From assembly GCA_021442545.1 (NCBI GenBank), contig JABUSX010000198.1, positions 1 through 7,248 of the forward strand: DNA of 7,248 nucleotides, in the 5' to 3' direction. The notes under the pieces are model-generated. The model saw only the letters and a program-made list of their open reading frames with translations. It had not been told where the DNA came from and ran no database searches. The position numbers and the translations under genes were made by a program. Positions 1-6,005 of this stretch are shown here, piece by piece. The stretch comes from Eubacterium sp. GTDB taxonomy: Bacteria; Bacillota; Clostridia; Lachnospirales; Lachnospiraceae. Position 1 is the first letter of the stretch. The number at the start of each line of letters is the position of its first letter.

Positions 1-967
1 AGAAGGTATCGGTCTGTGCCGTACAGAGCATATGTTCTTTGAAGGCGACCGTATCGATGCTTTCCGTGAGATGATCTGCTCCGATACCGTTGAAGAAAGA
101 GAAGAGGCTCTGGCAAAGATCCAGACACTGCAGCAGGGTGACTTTGAGGCTCTGTTTGAGGCAATGGAAGGTGACCCGGTCACGATCCGTTTCCTGGATC
201 CGCCTCTGCATGAGTTCCTGCCCACTGATCCGGAAGATATCCAGAAGCTGGCAGACGCCAAGGGCAAGAGCGTTGAAGCGATCAAACAGTATATCGTCAG
301 CCTGAAGGAAGTCAACCCGATGATGGGTCACCGCGGCTGCCGTCTGGCCGTTACCTATCCGGAAATCGCCCGTATGCAGACCCGTGCCGTGATTCGTGCA
401 GCGGTCAACGTACAGAAGAAGCATCCGGACTGGAAGGTTGAGCCGGAAATTGAGATCCCGCTTGCAAGTTCCTTCCGTGAGCTGCGCTTTGTCAAGAAGG
501 TGATCGTGGAAACAGCGGATGCGGAAGTTGCTGCTTCCGGTATCGAGCTGAAGTACCTGGTCGGTACGATGATCGAGATCCCGCGTGCCTGCGTAACGGC
601 CGACACGATCGCAACTGAGGCGGAATTCTTCTGCTTCGGCACAAACGATCTGACACAGATGACCTATGGCTTCTCCCGTGATGACAGCGGTAAGTTCCTG
701 GATTCCTACTTCGATACCAAGATCATGGAAAATGATCCCTTCGCGAAGCTGGATCAGGTCGGTGTCGGTGCGCTGATGAAGATGGCAGTTGAACTTGGCC
801 GCAAGACCAATCCGAACCTGCCGATCGGTATCTGCGGCGAACATGGCGGAGATCCTTCATCTGCAGAATTCTGCCATAAGATCGGTCTGGACTATCTGTC
901 CTGCTCACCGTTCCGTGTTCCGATCGCCCGCCTTGCTGCCGCACAGGCTGCGATCAACGAGAAATAA
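1..967 (+). CDS. ppdK: Pyruvate, phosphate dikinase, C-terminal part (5' end outside window)
   Basis: PPDK interconverts ATP, phosphate and pyruvate with AMP, pyrophosphate and phosphoenolpyruvate in the cytoplasm; anaerobes use it glycolytically or gluconeogenically. The reading frame is open from base 2 with no start, so about 321 C-terminal residues are seen of the roughly 870 usual for the family. This is the PEP/pyruvate-binding TIM barrel. Visible signatures are GIGLCRTEHMFF at the window edge, MMGHRGCRLAVTYPEI, GTMIEIPRA, FGTNDLTQMT and the active-site loop GICGEHGGDPSS, whose cysteine (codon 833-835) is the conserved catalytic acid/base of the family. The end, SPFRVPIARLAAAQAAINEK, is the normal family C-terminus, so the gene is intact at this side. 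Arginine is mostly CGT/CGC and leucine mostly CTG, unlike the AGA-rich genes downstream, which suggests high expression. A strong terminator follows 30 bp after the stop, separating it from bioY. Confidence 0.97.
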   Translation, partial: EGIGLCRTEHMFFEGDRIDAFREMICSDTVEEREEALAKIQTLQQGDFEALFEAMEGDPVTIRFLDPPLHEFLPTDPEDIQKLADAKGKSVEAIKQYIVSLKEVNPMMGHRGCRLAVTYPEIARMQTRAVIRAAVNVQKKHPDWKVEPEIEIPLASSFRELRFVKKVIVETADAEVAASGIELKYLVGTMIEIPRACVTADTIATEAEFFCFGTNDLTQMTYGFSRDDSGKFLDSYFDTKIMENDPFAKLDQVGVGALMKMAVELGRKTNPNLPIGICGEHGGDPSSAEFCHKIGLDYLSCSPFRVPIARLAAAQAAINEK

Positions 968-996
968 ACACAGAGTTTTTTAACTCAAAAGAGAGG

Positions 997-1034
997 AGAA
1001 CCCCGGCTGTTTCTGCGGCCGGGGTTCTTTTTTT
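997..1034 (+). terminator. Rho-independent terminator of ppdK
   Basis: The arm GAACCCCGGC (998-1007) pairs perfectly with GCCGGGGTTC (1018-1027). The stem can be extended inward by a T-G and a G-C pair and outward by A997-T1028, leaving a loop of about six bases. A run of seven T (1028-1034) follows directly. It lies 30 bp after the ppdK stop and is a textbook intrinsic terminator. Confidence 0.95.
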
Positions 1035-1123
1035 ACGGTAAAACGGTAATACAGATTCAAAAATAAAAGTGATAGAGTTTCTTATACGAAATGAAAATCG
1101 TTTTCTTTGAGTACGATATAGAG

Positions 1124-1129
1124 TATAAT
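1124..1129 (+). promoter_or_regulatory. Putative -10 element of the bioY promoter
   Basis: A perfect TATAAT lies 43 bp upstream of the chosen bioY start. At 17 bp spacing the -35 position (1101-1106) reads TTTTCT, a poor match, so the promoter would be weak or need help. Transcription would begin near 1136, just at the edge of the GTGAT-N4-ATCAC palindrome. This is a motif match only. Confidence 0.5.
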
Positions 1130-1150
1130 AAAAACCGTGATTTATATCAC
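1130..1150 (+). promoter_or_regulatory. Putative Crp/Fnr-family operator upstream of bioY
   Basis: The perfect palindrome GTGATTTATATCAC (1137-1150) is preceded by AAAAACC. The 21-nt stretch differs at only one base from the stretch at 6050-6070 upstream of asrA. The half-sites have the GTGA-N6-TCAC layout read by CRP-type recognition helices. The stem is only 5 bp with no T-tract, so it is not a terminator here. Its centre (1143.5) is just downstream of the start predicted from the TATAAT at 1124, a position that would favour repression or roadblock. Binding by the regulator encoded at 5328-6005 is an inference. Confidence 0.6.
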
Positions 1151-1171
1151 ATAAAACGGAGATATTTATCT

Positions 1172-1738
1172 ATGGTTAAAAACAAAACCGCTGAAATAAC
1201 CGTATGCGGACTCTTTGTAGCTCTTATTGCAATCGGTGCATATATTAAAATTGATATACCGCTGCCGTTGTATACGATGCATTTTTCACTGCAGTGGTTT
1301 TTTGTCATTATGCTGGGGCTCCTGACGAGCGTCAGGCAGAGTATAATGTCTGCTGGCGTATACCTTCTGATCGGGCTTTCCGGTATTCCGGTATTTGCTG
1401 CGGGAGGAGGACCCGGCTACGTGCTTCGACCGGGGTTCGGGTTTCTTCTGGGATTTATCGCGGCTGCGGGCATCATATCTTATCTTCTCAGTATTATGAA
1501 GAGCAAAGGATTCAGAGGAATGCTTGCGGCATCTTCCGTTGGCCTGCTTTTTTATTACGGGATCGGGGCCGTATACTTCTGTGTGATCAGCAATCTGTAT
1601 ACAGGCGAAGCGGTCTCATTTGTTTTTGTAATCGTGCAATACTGCTTTATTACGATGATTCCGGATTTTATCCTTTGTGTGCTTGCCAGCAGCCTGTGCG
1701 GTAAACTGCAGCCTGTGTTCAGCAGGCTGATCGGATGA
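1172..1738 (+). CDS. bioY: BioY-family biotin transporter S component
   Basis: BioY is the membrane-embedded substrate-binding (S) component of an energy-coupling-factor transporter; it captures biotin and works with a shared EcfT/EcfA module, none of which is in this window. The 188-residue product has the usual family length and about six hydrophobic segments (roughly residues 9-28, 40-55, 57-75, 88-107, 118-140 and 147-172). The signature GIPVFAAGGGPGYVLRPGFG (71-90) corresponds to the BioY motif G-[LI]-P-V-F-[AS]-x-G-G-G-x-G-Y. The preceding IPLPLYTMHFSLQ fits the conserved N-terminal loop. The frame is open from an ATG at 1091, but the start at 1172 is chosen because ACGGAGA lies about 10 bp before it and family homology begins there. 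It stands alone after a terminator, with its own promoter-like region carrying a Crp/Fnr-type palindrome. I see no obvious BirA-type inverted repeat. Specificity for biotin rests on family membership. Confidence 0.92.
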   Translation: MVKNKTAEITVCGLFVALIAIGAYIKIDIPLPLYTMHFSLQWFFVIMLGLLTSVRQSIMSAGVYLLIGLSGIPVFAAGGGPGYVLRPGFGFLLGFIAAAGIISYLLSIMKSKGFRGMLAASSVGLLFYYGIGAVYFCVISNLYTGEAVSFVFVIVQYCFITMIPDFILCVLASSLCGKLQPVFSRLIG

Positions 1739-1747
1739 AACTCAACA

Positions 1748-1894
1748 TGTGAAGCGGCGGCGGTAAGATTTCAATGTGTGAAGCGGCGGCGGTAAGATTT
1801 CAATGTGTGAAGCAGCAGCGGTAAGATTTCAATGTGTGAAGCAGCAGCGGTTGAATGATTTTTCGTGTGAAGAAGCAGCAGAAAAATCTCATAG
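1748..1894 (+). repeat. 29-bp direct tandem repeat array, about five copies
   Basis: The unit begins TGTGAAGCGGCGGCGGTAAG and ends ATTTCAATG. Copies 1 (1748-1776) and 2 (1777-1805) are identical. Copy 3 (1806-1834) has two changes (GCGGCGG to GCAGCAG). Copy 4 (1835-1865) keeps the first half and is 31 bp long. Copy 5 (from 1866) is strongly degenerate. There are no spacers, so it is not CRISPR. The period is not a multiple of three, so it does not encode a regular peptide repeat. It fills most of the 213-bp gap between bioY and the siroheme genes. Confidence 0.93.
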
Positions 1895-1904
1895 AATGAG
1901 GTTT
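1884..1904. other. Hairpin with 9-bp stem at the end of the 29-bp repeat array
   Basis: AAATCTCAT (1884-1892) pairs with ATGAGGTTT (1896-1904), with one G-T wobble and a three-base loop. No T-tract follows on the + strand, so it is not a convincing terminator of bioY. On the - strand a short T-run does follow, but no - strand gene is seen nearby. It could be an mRNA stability or attenuation element; this is weakly supported. Confidence 0.3.
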
Positions 1905-1951
1905 CACCGGATAATTGTTTATGTAAGGATTTTTATCAGATCGGAGATGTA

Positions 1952-2728
1952 ATGGCATATTTTCCAATGTTTGTGGATCTGGAAAAAAAGAACTGTCTCA
2001 TAGTCGGAGGCGGAGAGGTGGCATACAGGAAACTTAAGGTGCTCAGAGAATTCGGAGCAATTGTAACGGTTGCCGCACCTGAGATCTGTGATGCAATCTG
2101 CAGTGAATTTGGTGCAGACAAATCAGTGATTCTGATGAAGACAGAGCATTCTGATCATGATACATACGAGTGTACAGATAAAAAAATATTCAGGTATACA
2201 GACAGGAACGCAGGCATACCGACGACCAGATATACAGACAAATATACGGACGGAAAAACAGACAATGCTTCGAACGGAGGCATGAATAAAGATACCGGCA
2301 TGGATACGGACAGAGATATCTATTTTCTCGTGGTGGCGGCAACAGATTCGAGTGAGATGAATCACAGAATTTCCGTATATTACAGAAGCCGGGGAATTAT
2401 GGTGAATGCGGTGGATCAGAGCGAAGACTGTTCTTTCATTTTTCCTTCGTATGTGAAAGAAGGAGATCTGACAGCTGCTTTTTCAAGCGGCGGGAAGAGT
2501 CCTCTCCTTACGCAGATGCTCAGAGATGCGGCCCGGAGTTCTGTTACGCCGTTTATGTCTGAACTGAATGACTGTCTCGGCAGTATAAGGGCCTGCGTTA
2601 AGAAACGTATTCAAGGTGCCGCGAACAGGAAAAAATTATACCGGGAGATATATGACCGGTCTGTCAGTGAGAAAAGAGTTCCTGCAGAGGAAGAAATGAC
2701 GGAGATAATCAGCAGATATGAAGTATAA
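1952..2728 (+). CDS. sirC: Precorrin-2 dehydrogenase / possible sirohydrochlorin ferrochelatase (SirC/Met8/CysG-N family) with a repeat insertion
   Basis: The family oxidises precorrin-2 to sirohydrochlorin with NAD+; Met8- and CysG-type members also insert iron to give siroheme. The NAD-binding motif LIVGGGEVAYRK is at residues 16-27. Further family blocks are VVAATDSSEMN (127-137), VNAVDQSEDCSFIFPS (151-166) and SSGGKSPLL (178-186). D155 lines up with the catalytic aspartate of E. coli CysG (D104, alignment from memory). An insertion of about 50 residues (roughly 74-121) interrupts the Rossmann fold just before the strand YFLVVAATD; it is built from four-residue units such as YTDR, YTDK, YTDG and DTDR. 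This makes the protein 258 residues instead of about 205-210. The frame, the motifs on both sides and the C-terminal helical part are intact, so the enzyme is probably functional. GGAG at 1943-1946 supports the start. It overlaps hemC by 11 nt. Whether it also chelates iron cannot be read from the sequence. Confidence 0.9.
   Translation: MAYFPMFVDLEKKNCLIVGGGEVAYRKLKVLREFGAIVTVAAPEICDAICSEFGADKSVILMKTEHSDHDTYECTDKKIFRYTDRNAGIPTTRYTDKYTDGKTDNASNGGMNKDTGMDTDRDIYFLVVAATDSSEMNHRISVYYRSRGIMVNAVDQSEDCSFIFPSYVKEGDLTAAFSSGGKSPLLTQMLRDAARSSVTPFMSELNDCLGSIRACVKKRIQGAANRKKLYREIYDRSVSEKRVPAEEEMTEIISRYEV
2171..2314 (+). repeat. In-frame degenerate 12-nt repeat tract (about 12 units) inside the precorrin-2 dehydrogenase gene
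   Basis: Read from 2171 in steps of 12, the clearest units are TGTACAGATAAA (2171), TATACAGACAGG (2195), TATACAGACAAA (2231), TATACGGACGGA (2243), AAAACAGACAAT (2255) and GATACGGACAGA (2303). All keep one 12-nt register, and the units between them (for example 2183, 2207, 2219, 2267-2291) are decayed. The tract equals 144 nt or 48 residues, close to the excess length of this protein over its family. It encodes a hydrophilic loop rich in Thr, Asp, Lys, Arg and Asn. Confidence 0.85.
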
Positions 2729-3617
2729 GGTCGGTACCAGAGGATCTGCACTTGCGCTGGCGCAGACCCGGTCTGTAGTGAATCTCCTTAAGAAGGAGTA
2801 TCCGGAAGACGATTTTGAAATTGTGAAGATCGTTACAACCGGAGATAAAGATCAGAATAAGCCGCTGGATTCCATGGGGACAAAGGGCGTATTTACGGAT
2901 GCCATAGAAGCGGCTCTTTGCAGCGGTGAGATTCAGTTTGCGGTTCATTCTCTGAAAGATATGCCGGATACGCTTCCCGAAGGAATGATCTTTTCGAAAC
3001 CGCTGAAACGCGCAGATCCGAGAGATGCATTGATTCTCAGAGACGCAGAATCTTTGTCGGAATTAAAAAAAGGAGCTGTTCTTGCCACAGGCAGCCGCAG
3101 GAGAGAATATCAGCTTAAGCAGCTGAGACCGGATATTCAGATCGTTCCCATCAGAGGAAATGTGGATACCCGTATCAGAAGAATACATGAGGGTCTCCCG
3201 GACGGAACCCGGATTGATGGAATTGTCATAGCGGCAGCCGGTGCAGAGAGACTGGGAAGGGAAAAGGAGATCACGCAGATCCTTCATGTGGATGAGATGA
3301 TTCCGGCCTGCGGACAGGGAACGCTGGCAGTCGAACTCAGAGAAGACAGCAGAGAACTTCTTGAAAAACTGAATGCCCTTTCGGATGAAGAAACCGCAAA
3401 GGCGGTCTGGCTGGAAAGAGAATTTCTGAAAAGGATCGGTGCGGACTGTCATGCTCTTGTCGGCGCCTGTGCGTACCGGGAAAACAATGAATATGTTCTT
3501 CATGTCATATATGGCGGGGAGAAATGCACGAAGGTTTCCAAAGCAGTAGTACGAGGAAAAGATGCGGAAGAGTCTCTTGTTGAAAAAGCAGTGGATCAGA
3601 TAATAAAGGACAGGTGA
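2718..3617 (+). CDS. hemC: Porphobilinogen deaminase (hydroxymethylbilane synthase)
   Basis: HemC joins four porphobilinogen molecules head-to-tail into hydroxymethylbilane, the substrate of uroporphyrinogen III synthase. The 299-residue product has full family length. Signatures are VGTRGSALALAQT (5-17), TTGDKDQ (40-46), the catalytic aspartate D81 in HSLKDMP, the substrate-binding arginines in GSRRREYQL (125-133) and RGNVDTRIRR (146-155), and ACGQGTLAVE (197-206). C244 in GADCHALVGAC is the expected attachment site of the dipyrromethane cofactor; the family more often has GGCxxPxG here, so this block is slightly divergent. The ATG at 2718 lies inside the end of the precorrin-2 dehydrogenase gene (11-nt overlap), which points to translational coupling. 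The next gene supplies the HemD and CobA steps, so the local product is a siroheme or corrinoid precursor. Confidence 0.97.
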   Translation: MKYKVGTRGSALALAQTRSVVNLLKKEYPEDDFEIVKIVTTGDKDQNKPLDSMGTKGVFTDAIEAALCSGEIQFAVHSLKDMPDTLPEGMIFSKPLKRADPRDALILRDAESLSELKKGAVLATGSRRREYQLKQLRPDIQIVPIRGNVDTRIRRIHEGLPDGTRIDGIVIAAAGAERLGREKEITQILHVDEMIPACGQGTLAVELREDSRELLEKLNALSDEETAKAVWLEREFLKRIGADCHALVGACAYRENNEYVLHVIYGGEKCTKVSKAVVRGKDAEESLVEKAVDQIIKDR

Positions 3618-3630
3618 ACGAAATAAAATG

Positions 3631-3831
3631 CTCAGCCGGATCATGGGTTGGAAGAGTTGAGAGAATCTTACAGAAAGAAAACAAAGAGTGAAAGAAGAAC
3701 ACTCAGCCGGATCAGGGGTTGGAAGAGTTAAAAGAATTTTACAGAGAGAAAACAAAGAGTGAAAGAAGAACATTCAGTCGGATCAAAGGCATGAATTTTG
3801 CAGAGAATCCGACAGAAAAGAAGGGACAGAT
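3631..3831 (+). repeat. 71-bp tandem repeat, two full copies and one 12-bp-deleted copy, forming the cobA-hemD leader
   Basis: Copy 1 is 3631-3701 and copy 2 is 3702-3772; I count five differences over 71 positions. Copy 3 starts at 3773 (TTCAGTCGGATCA against CTCAGCCGGATCA) and realigns at GAATTTT (3793) after a 12-bp deletion. It then drifts into the purine-rich sequence that includes the AAGGGA ribosome binding site (3821-3826) of cobA-hemD. The period is not a multiple of three. The array fills nearly all of the 220-bp gap after hemC and looks like duplication of the cobA-hemD leader. I see no terminator or clear promoter in it. Confidence 0.93.
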
Positions 3832-3837
3832 CTCAAA

Positions 3838-5343
3838 ATGGGAAAGGTTGTATTAGTGGGCGCAGGACCGGGAGATGCCGGACTTATCACCGTATTGGGA
3901 GAGAAGTATATCAGAAAGGCGGACTGCATTATATATGACAGGCTGATCTCACGGGATCTGCTTGCCAAAGCCCGGCCGGATTGCGAGCTGATCTATGCGG
4001 GAAAAGAAAACCACCGCCATATTATGGAACAGGAGAAGATCAACGCACTTCTTGCAGCGAAAGCCGGGGAATGTTCCCTCGTAGTAAGGCTGAAAGGCGG
4101 AGATCCCTACGTGTTCGGAAGAGGATCTGAGGAAGCGTTGTTTCTTACAGAGAAGGGAATTGAGGTGGAGGTTGTTCCCGGCGTAAGTTCGTGCATCAGT
4201 GTACTTTCGGCTGCAGGGATCCCGGCAACGCACAGAGGAGCAGCAAAAGGGTTTAAAGTTCTTACTGCACATAAAAGAAAGGGTGAAGCCGTCCGCTTTG
4301 ATCCGGATCAGCTTGCCGACAAAGAAGAAACATTGATTTTTCTGATGGGAATGAGTTCTCTTTCAGGCATTGTACAGTCTCTTCGTGATGCGGGAAGAGA
4401 GGATTCGACGCCGATGGCTGTTATTATGAACGGTACCAGGAGCAGTCAGAAAAAAGCGGTCGGAAGACTTTGCGATATAGAAAGGAAAGTCAAAGAGGCA
4501 GGGATCGGATCGCCGGCTGTTATCGTGGCCGGGGATGTGGTGTCGTTTTCCGACAAACTGGCTTTTTCCGAAAAAAGACCCTTATTCGGAAAAACGTTTT
4601 TTGTTCCGTATATAAGGAGTGCACGTTTTGATTTCAATACGGGATGGATGGTCTCGGACGAAAACGGACTCGCAGATCAGATCAAAAGACTTGGCGGGAA
4701 AGCCGTCACCTACGTGACAGGAGAGATCCTGCCGGTCCGGTGTGATCTCTCGATGCTTTCAGAATTAACAGATGATGATTACATCGTTTTTACCAGCCGG
4801 AACGGTGTTTATGCATTTATGTGGAACCTTAAGGAGCAGGGGCTTGACGTAAGAAGCCTGGGCCGGACCGGACTGGCGGCAGTCGGAAAAAAGACAGCCG
4901 ATTCCCTGAGAGAATTCGGACTTCAAGCAGATGTCGTATCTCCGCGAAGTGACAGCGGCGATCTGGGAAAAGTGCTCAGGGAAAGAACAGCAGAAAATAC
5001 CAGAGTATACTGGTACAGTGCAAAAGAAACGACAGAGAGCTTTGCGGATATTCTGAGAGACTGCTGTCAGTTCCGGAAGTTTGCGGTATATGAAAATGCG
5101 CCGGTTTCTGGTCAGAACAAAGAGCAGATCCGGGAAAAGATCCGGGATTGTGAAGGGGTAATCTTCACCAGCGGTTCCAATGCAGAAAGAACAAGGGAAG
5201 CATTTGACCTTCTGCCGGATCGGGTGTATTCGATCGGAAAAAGCTGCAGCCGTTCTGTCAGGAAAACGGGACTCAATGTATATGCGGAGGCGCAGTCACC
5301 ATCCTATGAGGAGCTGATCAGATTGTTATGGACAAAAGATTAG
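3838..5343 (+). CDS. cobA-hemD: Fused uroporphyrinogen-III C-methyltransferase / uroporphyrinogen-III synthase
   Basis: One 501-residue chain carries two successive enzymes. Residues about 1-245 are the SAM-dependent uroporphyrinogen-III methyltransferase (SUMT, CobA), which makes precorrin-2; the markers are VGAGPGD (7-13), YDRLIS (33-38), RLKGGDPYVFGRG (84-96), VVPGVSS (112-118), GIPATHR (127-133) and IVAGDVV (229-235). Residues about 250-501 are uroporphyrinogen-III synthase (HemD), which cyclises hydroxymethylbilane; the markers are YIVFTSRNGV, LAAVGKKTADSL, GVIFTSGSNAER and YSIGKSCSRSV. This fusion is common in Clostridia and replaces separate cobA and hemD genes. The first strand-helix of the HemD part is unusual: after FFVPYIRSAR there are about ten extra residues (FDFNTGWMVSDE) before the GLADQIKRLGGK helix. 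The start is supported by AAGGGA 11 bp upstream. The 3' end overlaps the regulator gene by 16 nt. Confidence 0.96.
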   Translation: MGKVVLVGAGPGDAGLITVLGEKYIRKADCIIYDRLISRDLLAKARPDCELIYAGKENHRHIMEQEKINALLAAKAGECSLVVRLKGGDPYVFGRGSEEALFLTEKGIEVEVVPGVSSCISVLSAAGIPATHRGAAKGFKVLTAHKRKGEAVRFDPDQLADKEETLIFLMGMSSLSGIVQSLRDAGREDSTPMAVIMNGTRSSQKKAVGRLCDIERKVKEAGIGSPAVIVAGDVVSFSDKLAFSEKRPLFGKTFFVPYIRSARFDFNTGWMVSDENGLADQIKRLGGKAVTYVTGEILPVRCDLSMLSELTDDDYIVFTSRNGVYAFMWNLKEQGLDVRSLGRTGLAAVGKKTADSLREFGLQADVVSPRSDSGDLGKVLRERTAENTRVYWYSAKETTESFADILRDCCQFRKFAVYENAPVSGQNKEQIREKIRDCEGVIFTSGSNAERTREAFDLLPDRVYSIGKSCSRSVRKTGLNVYAEAQSPSYEELIRLLWTKD

Positions 5344-6005
5344 AACCGGCAAGCAGAGCATTTTTTGACAAAATACCGGAAGAAAGCAGAAGAAGGATAC
5401 TGAATGCGGGTTATCTGAAATCATTCAGAAAAAACGAGATCATCTACGGTGAGCGGGATGAAGTCAATTCGATCTACATCGTAATGAACGGTTTTGTATC
5501 TCTTTACAGAAACAGCCGGTATGGAGAGATAAAGGTCATTTTTATCTGCGCAAAGGGTGAGATGCTGAATGAAGTTGTGGTTGAAAAGGAAAAGGCCTCT
5601 GTCGGTGCGAAGATACTGAGTGACGCAGAGATCCTGGTCATACCGAGAGAGAGCTTTACCCGGCTTATGAATCAGGACTTTGAGCTCGTTAAAGGAGTGT
5701 TTCATTCCATATCCTCCAAGACGAGACGGCTGTTTCATCAGGTCGGCAACAACAACGGAACCTATCCGCTCGGGAAGCATCTGGCTTCGAAACTCTGGAA
5801 GCTGGCAAGAGATTACGGGATCGATACAGACAGGGGAAAACAGGTTTCGTTTGATGTTTCGGTCACACTCCTCGCCAATATGCTGGGAGCGAAAAGAGAA
5901 ACCGTTTCCAGAGAAATGTCCAGGTTAAAAAAAGAAGGACTTGTCATTCATAAAAACGGCGTTCTGATCGTTACGGACCTTTCAAAATTACATGAATTTG
6001 TGTAA
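5328..6005 (+). CDS. Crp/Fnr-family transcriptional regulator
   Basis: This is a 225-residue regulator with a cyclic-nucleotide-binding-like beta-barrel (about 14-110), a long dimerisation helix (about 112-140) and a C-terminal winged helix-turn-helix (about 145-215). The HTH reads LLANMLGAKRETVSREMSRL (181-200). R190, E191 and R195 match R180, E181 and R185 of E. coli CRP, which contact GTGA half-sites. Only one cysteine (C74) is present, so it cannot carry an FNR-type [4Fe-4S] cluster. The stretch that would be the cAMP phosphate-binding cassette (GEMLNEVVVEKEKASVGAKI) lacks the expected Arg-Ser pair, so cAMP is unlikely to be the ligand. The effector is unknown; HcpR-like redox or nitrosative sensors are one possibility. 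The start lies within cobA-hemD (GAGGAG at 5308-5313, rather far at 14 bp). Position between siroheme and asr genes suggests that it controls sulfite reduction; GTGA palindromes occur at 1137 and 6057. Confidence 0.93.
   Translation: MDKRLEPASRAFFDKIPEESRRRILNAGYLKSFRKNEIIYGERDEVNSIYIVMNGFVSLYRNSRYGEIKVIFICAKGEMLNEVVVEKEKASVGAKILSDAEILVIPRESFTRLMNQDFELVKGVFHSISSKTRRLFHQVGNNNGTYPLGKHLASKLWKLARDYGIDTDRGKQVSFDVSVTLLANMLGAKRETVSREMSRLKKEGLVIHKNGVLIVTDLSKLHEFV

Noticed and set aside
1091..1171. Upstream ATG at 1091 as the start of BioY
   Set aside because: It would put the promoter and palindrome inside the gene, adds 27 non-homologous polar residues before the first membrane helix, and lacks a ribosome binding site; the start at 1172 has one.
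968..1171. Riboswitch or BirA operator before bioY
   Set aside because: Beyond the ppdK terminator and the GTGAT palindrome I see no conserved riboswitch elements and no long inverted repeat of BirA type.
1748..1894. CRISPR array
   Set aside because: The repeats are contiguous, without unique spacers, and decay along the array. No cas genes are present.
1803..1952. A 49-codon + frame starting in the 29-bp array whose TAA overlaps the ATG of the precorrin-2 dehydrogenase gene (TAATG)
   Set aside because: The stop-start overlap is suggestive of a leader peptide, but there is no ribosome binding site before 1803. The repeat period breaks the frame between copies, and the peptide has no recognisable character. 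Ribosome profiling would decide.
3063..3773. A 236-codon - strand frame across the end of hemC and the 71-bp repeats
   Set aside because: It is antisense to hemC, and its repeated peptide simply mirrors the 71-bp DNA repeat. No ribosome binding site or family motif is seen.
3649..3862. Peptide-like + frames in the 71-bp repeats (for example EELKEFYREKTKSERRTFSR)
   Set aside because: No start codon with a ribosome binding site, a stop in each unit in copies 1 and 2, and purine-rich bias that yields Lys/Glu/Arg-rich peptides by default.
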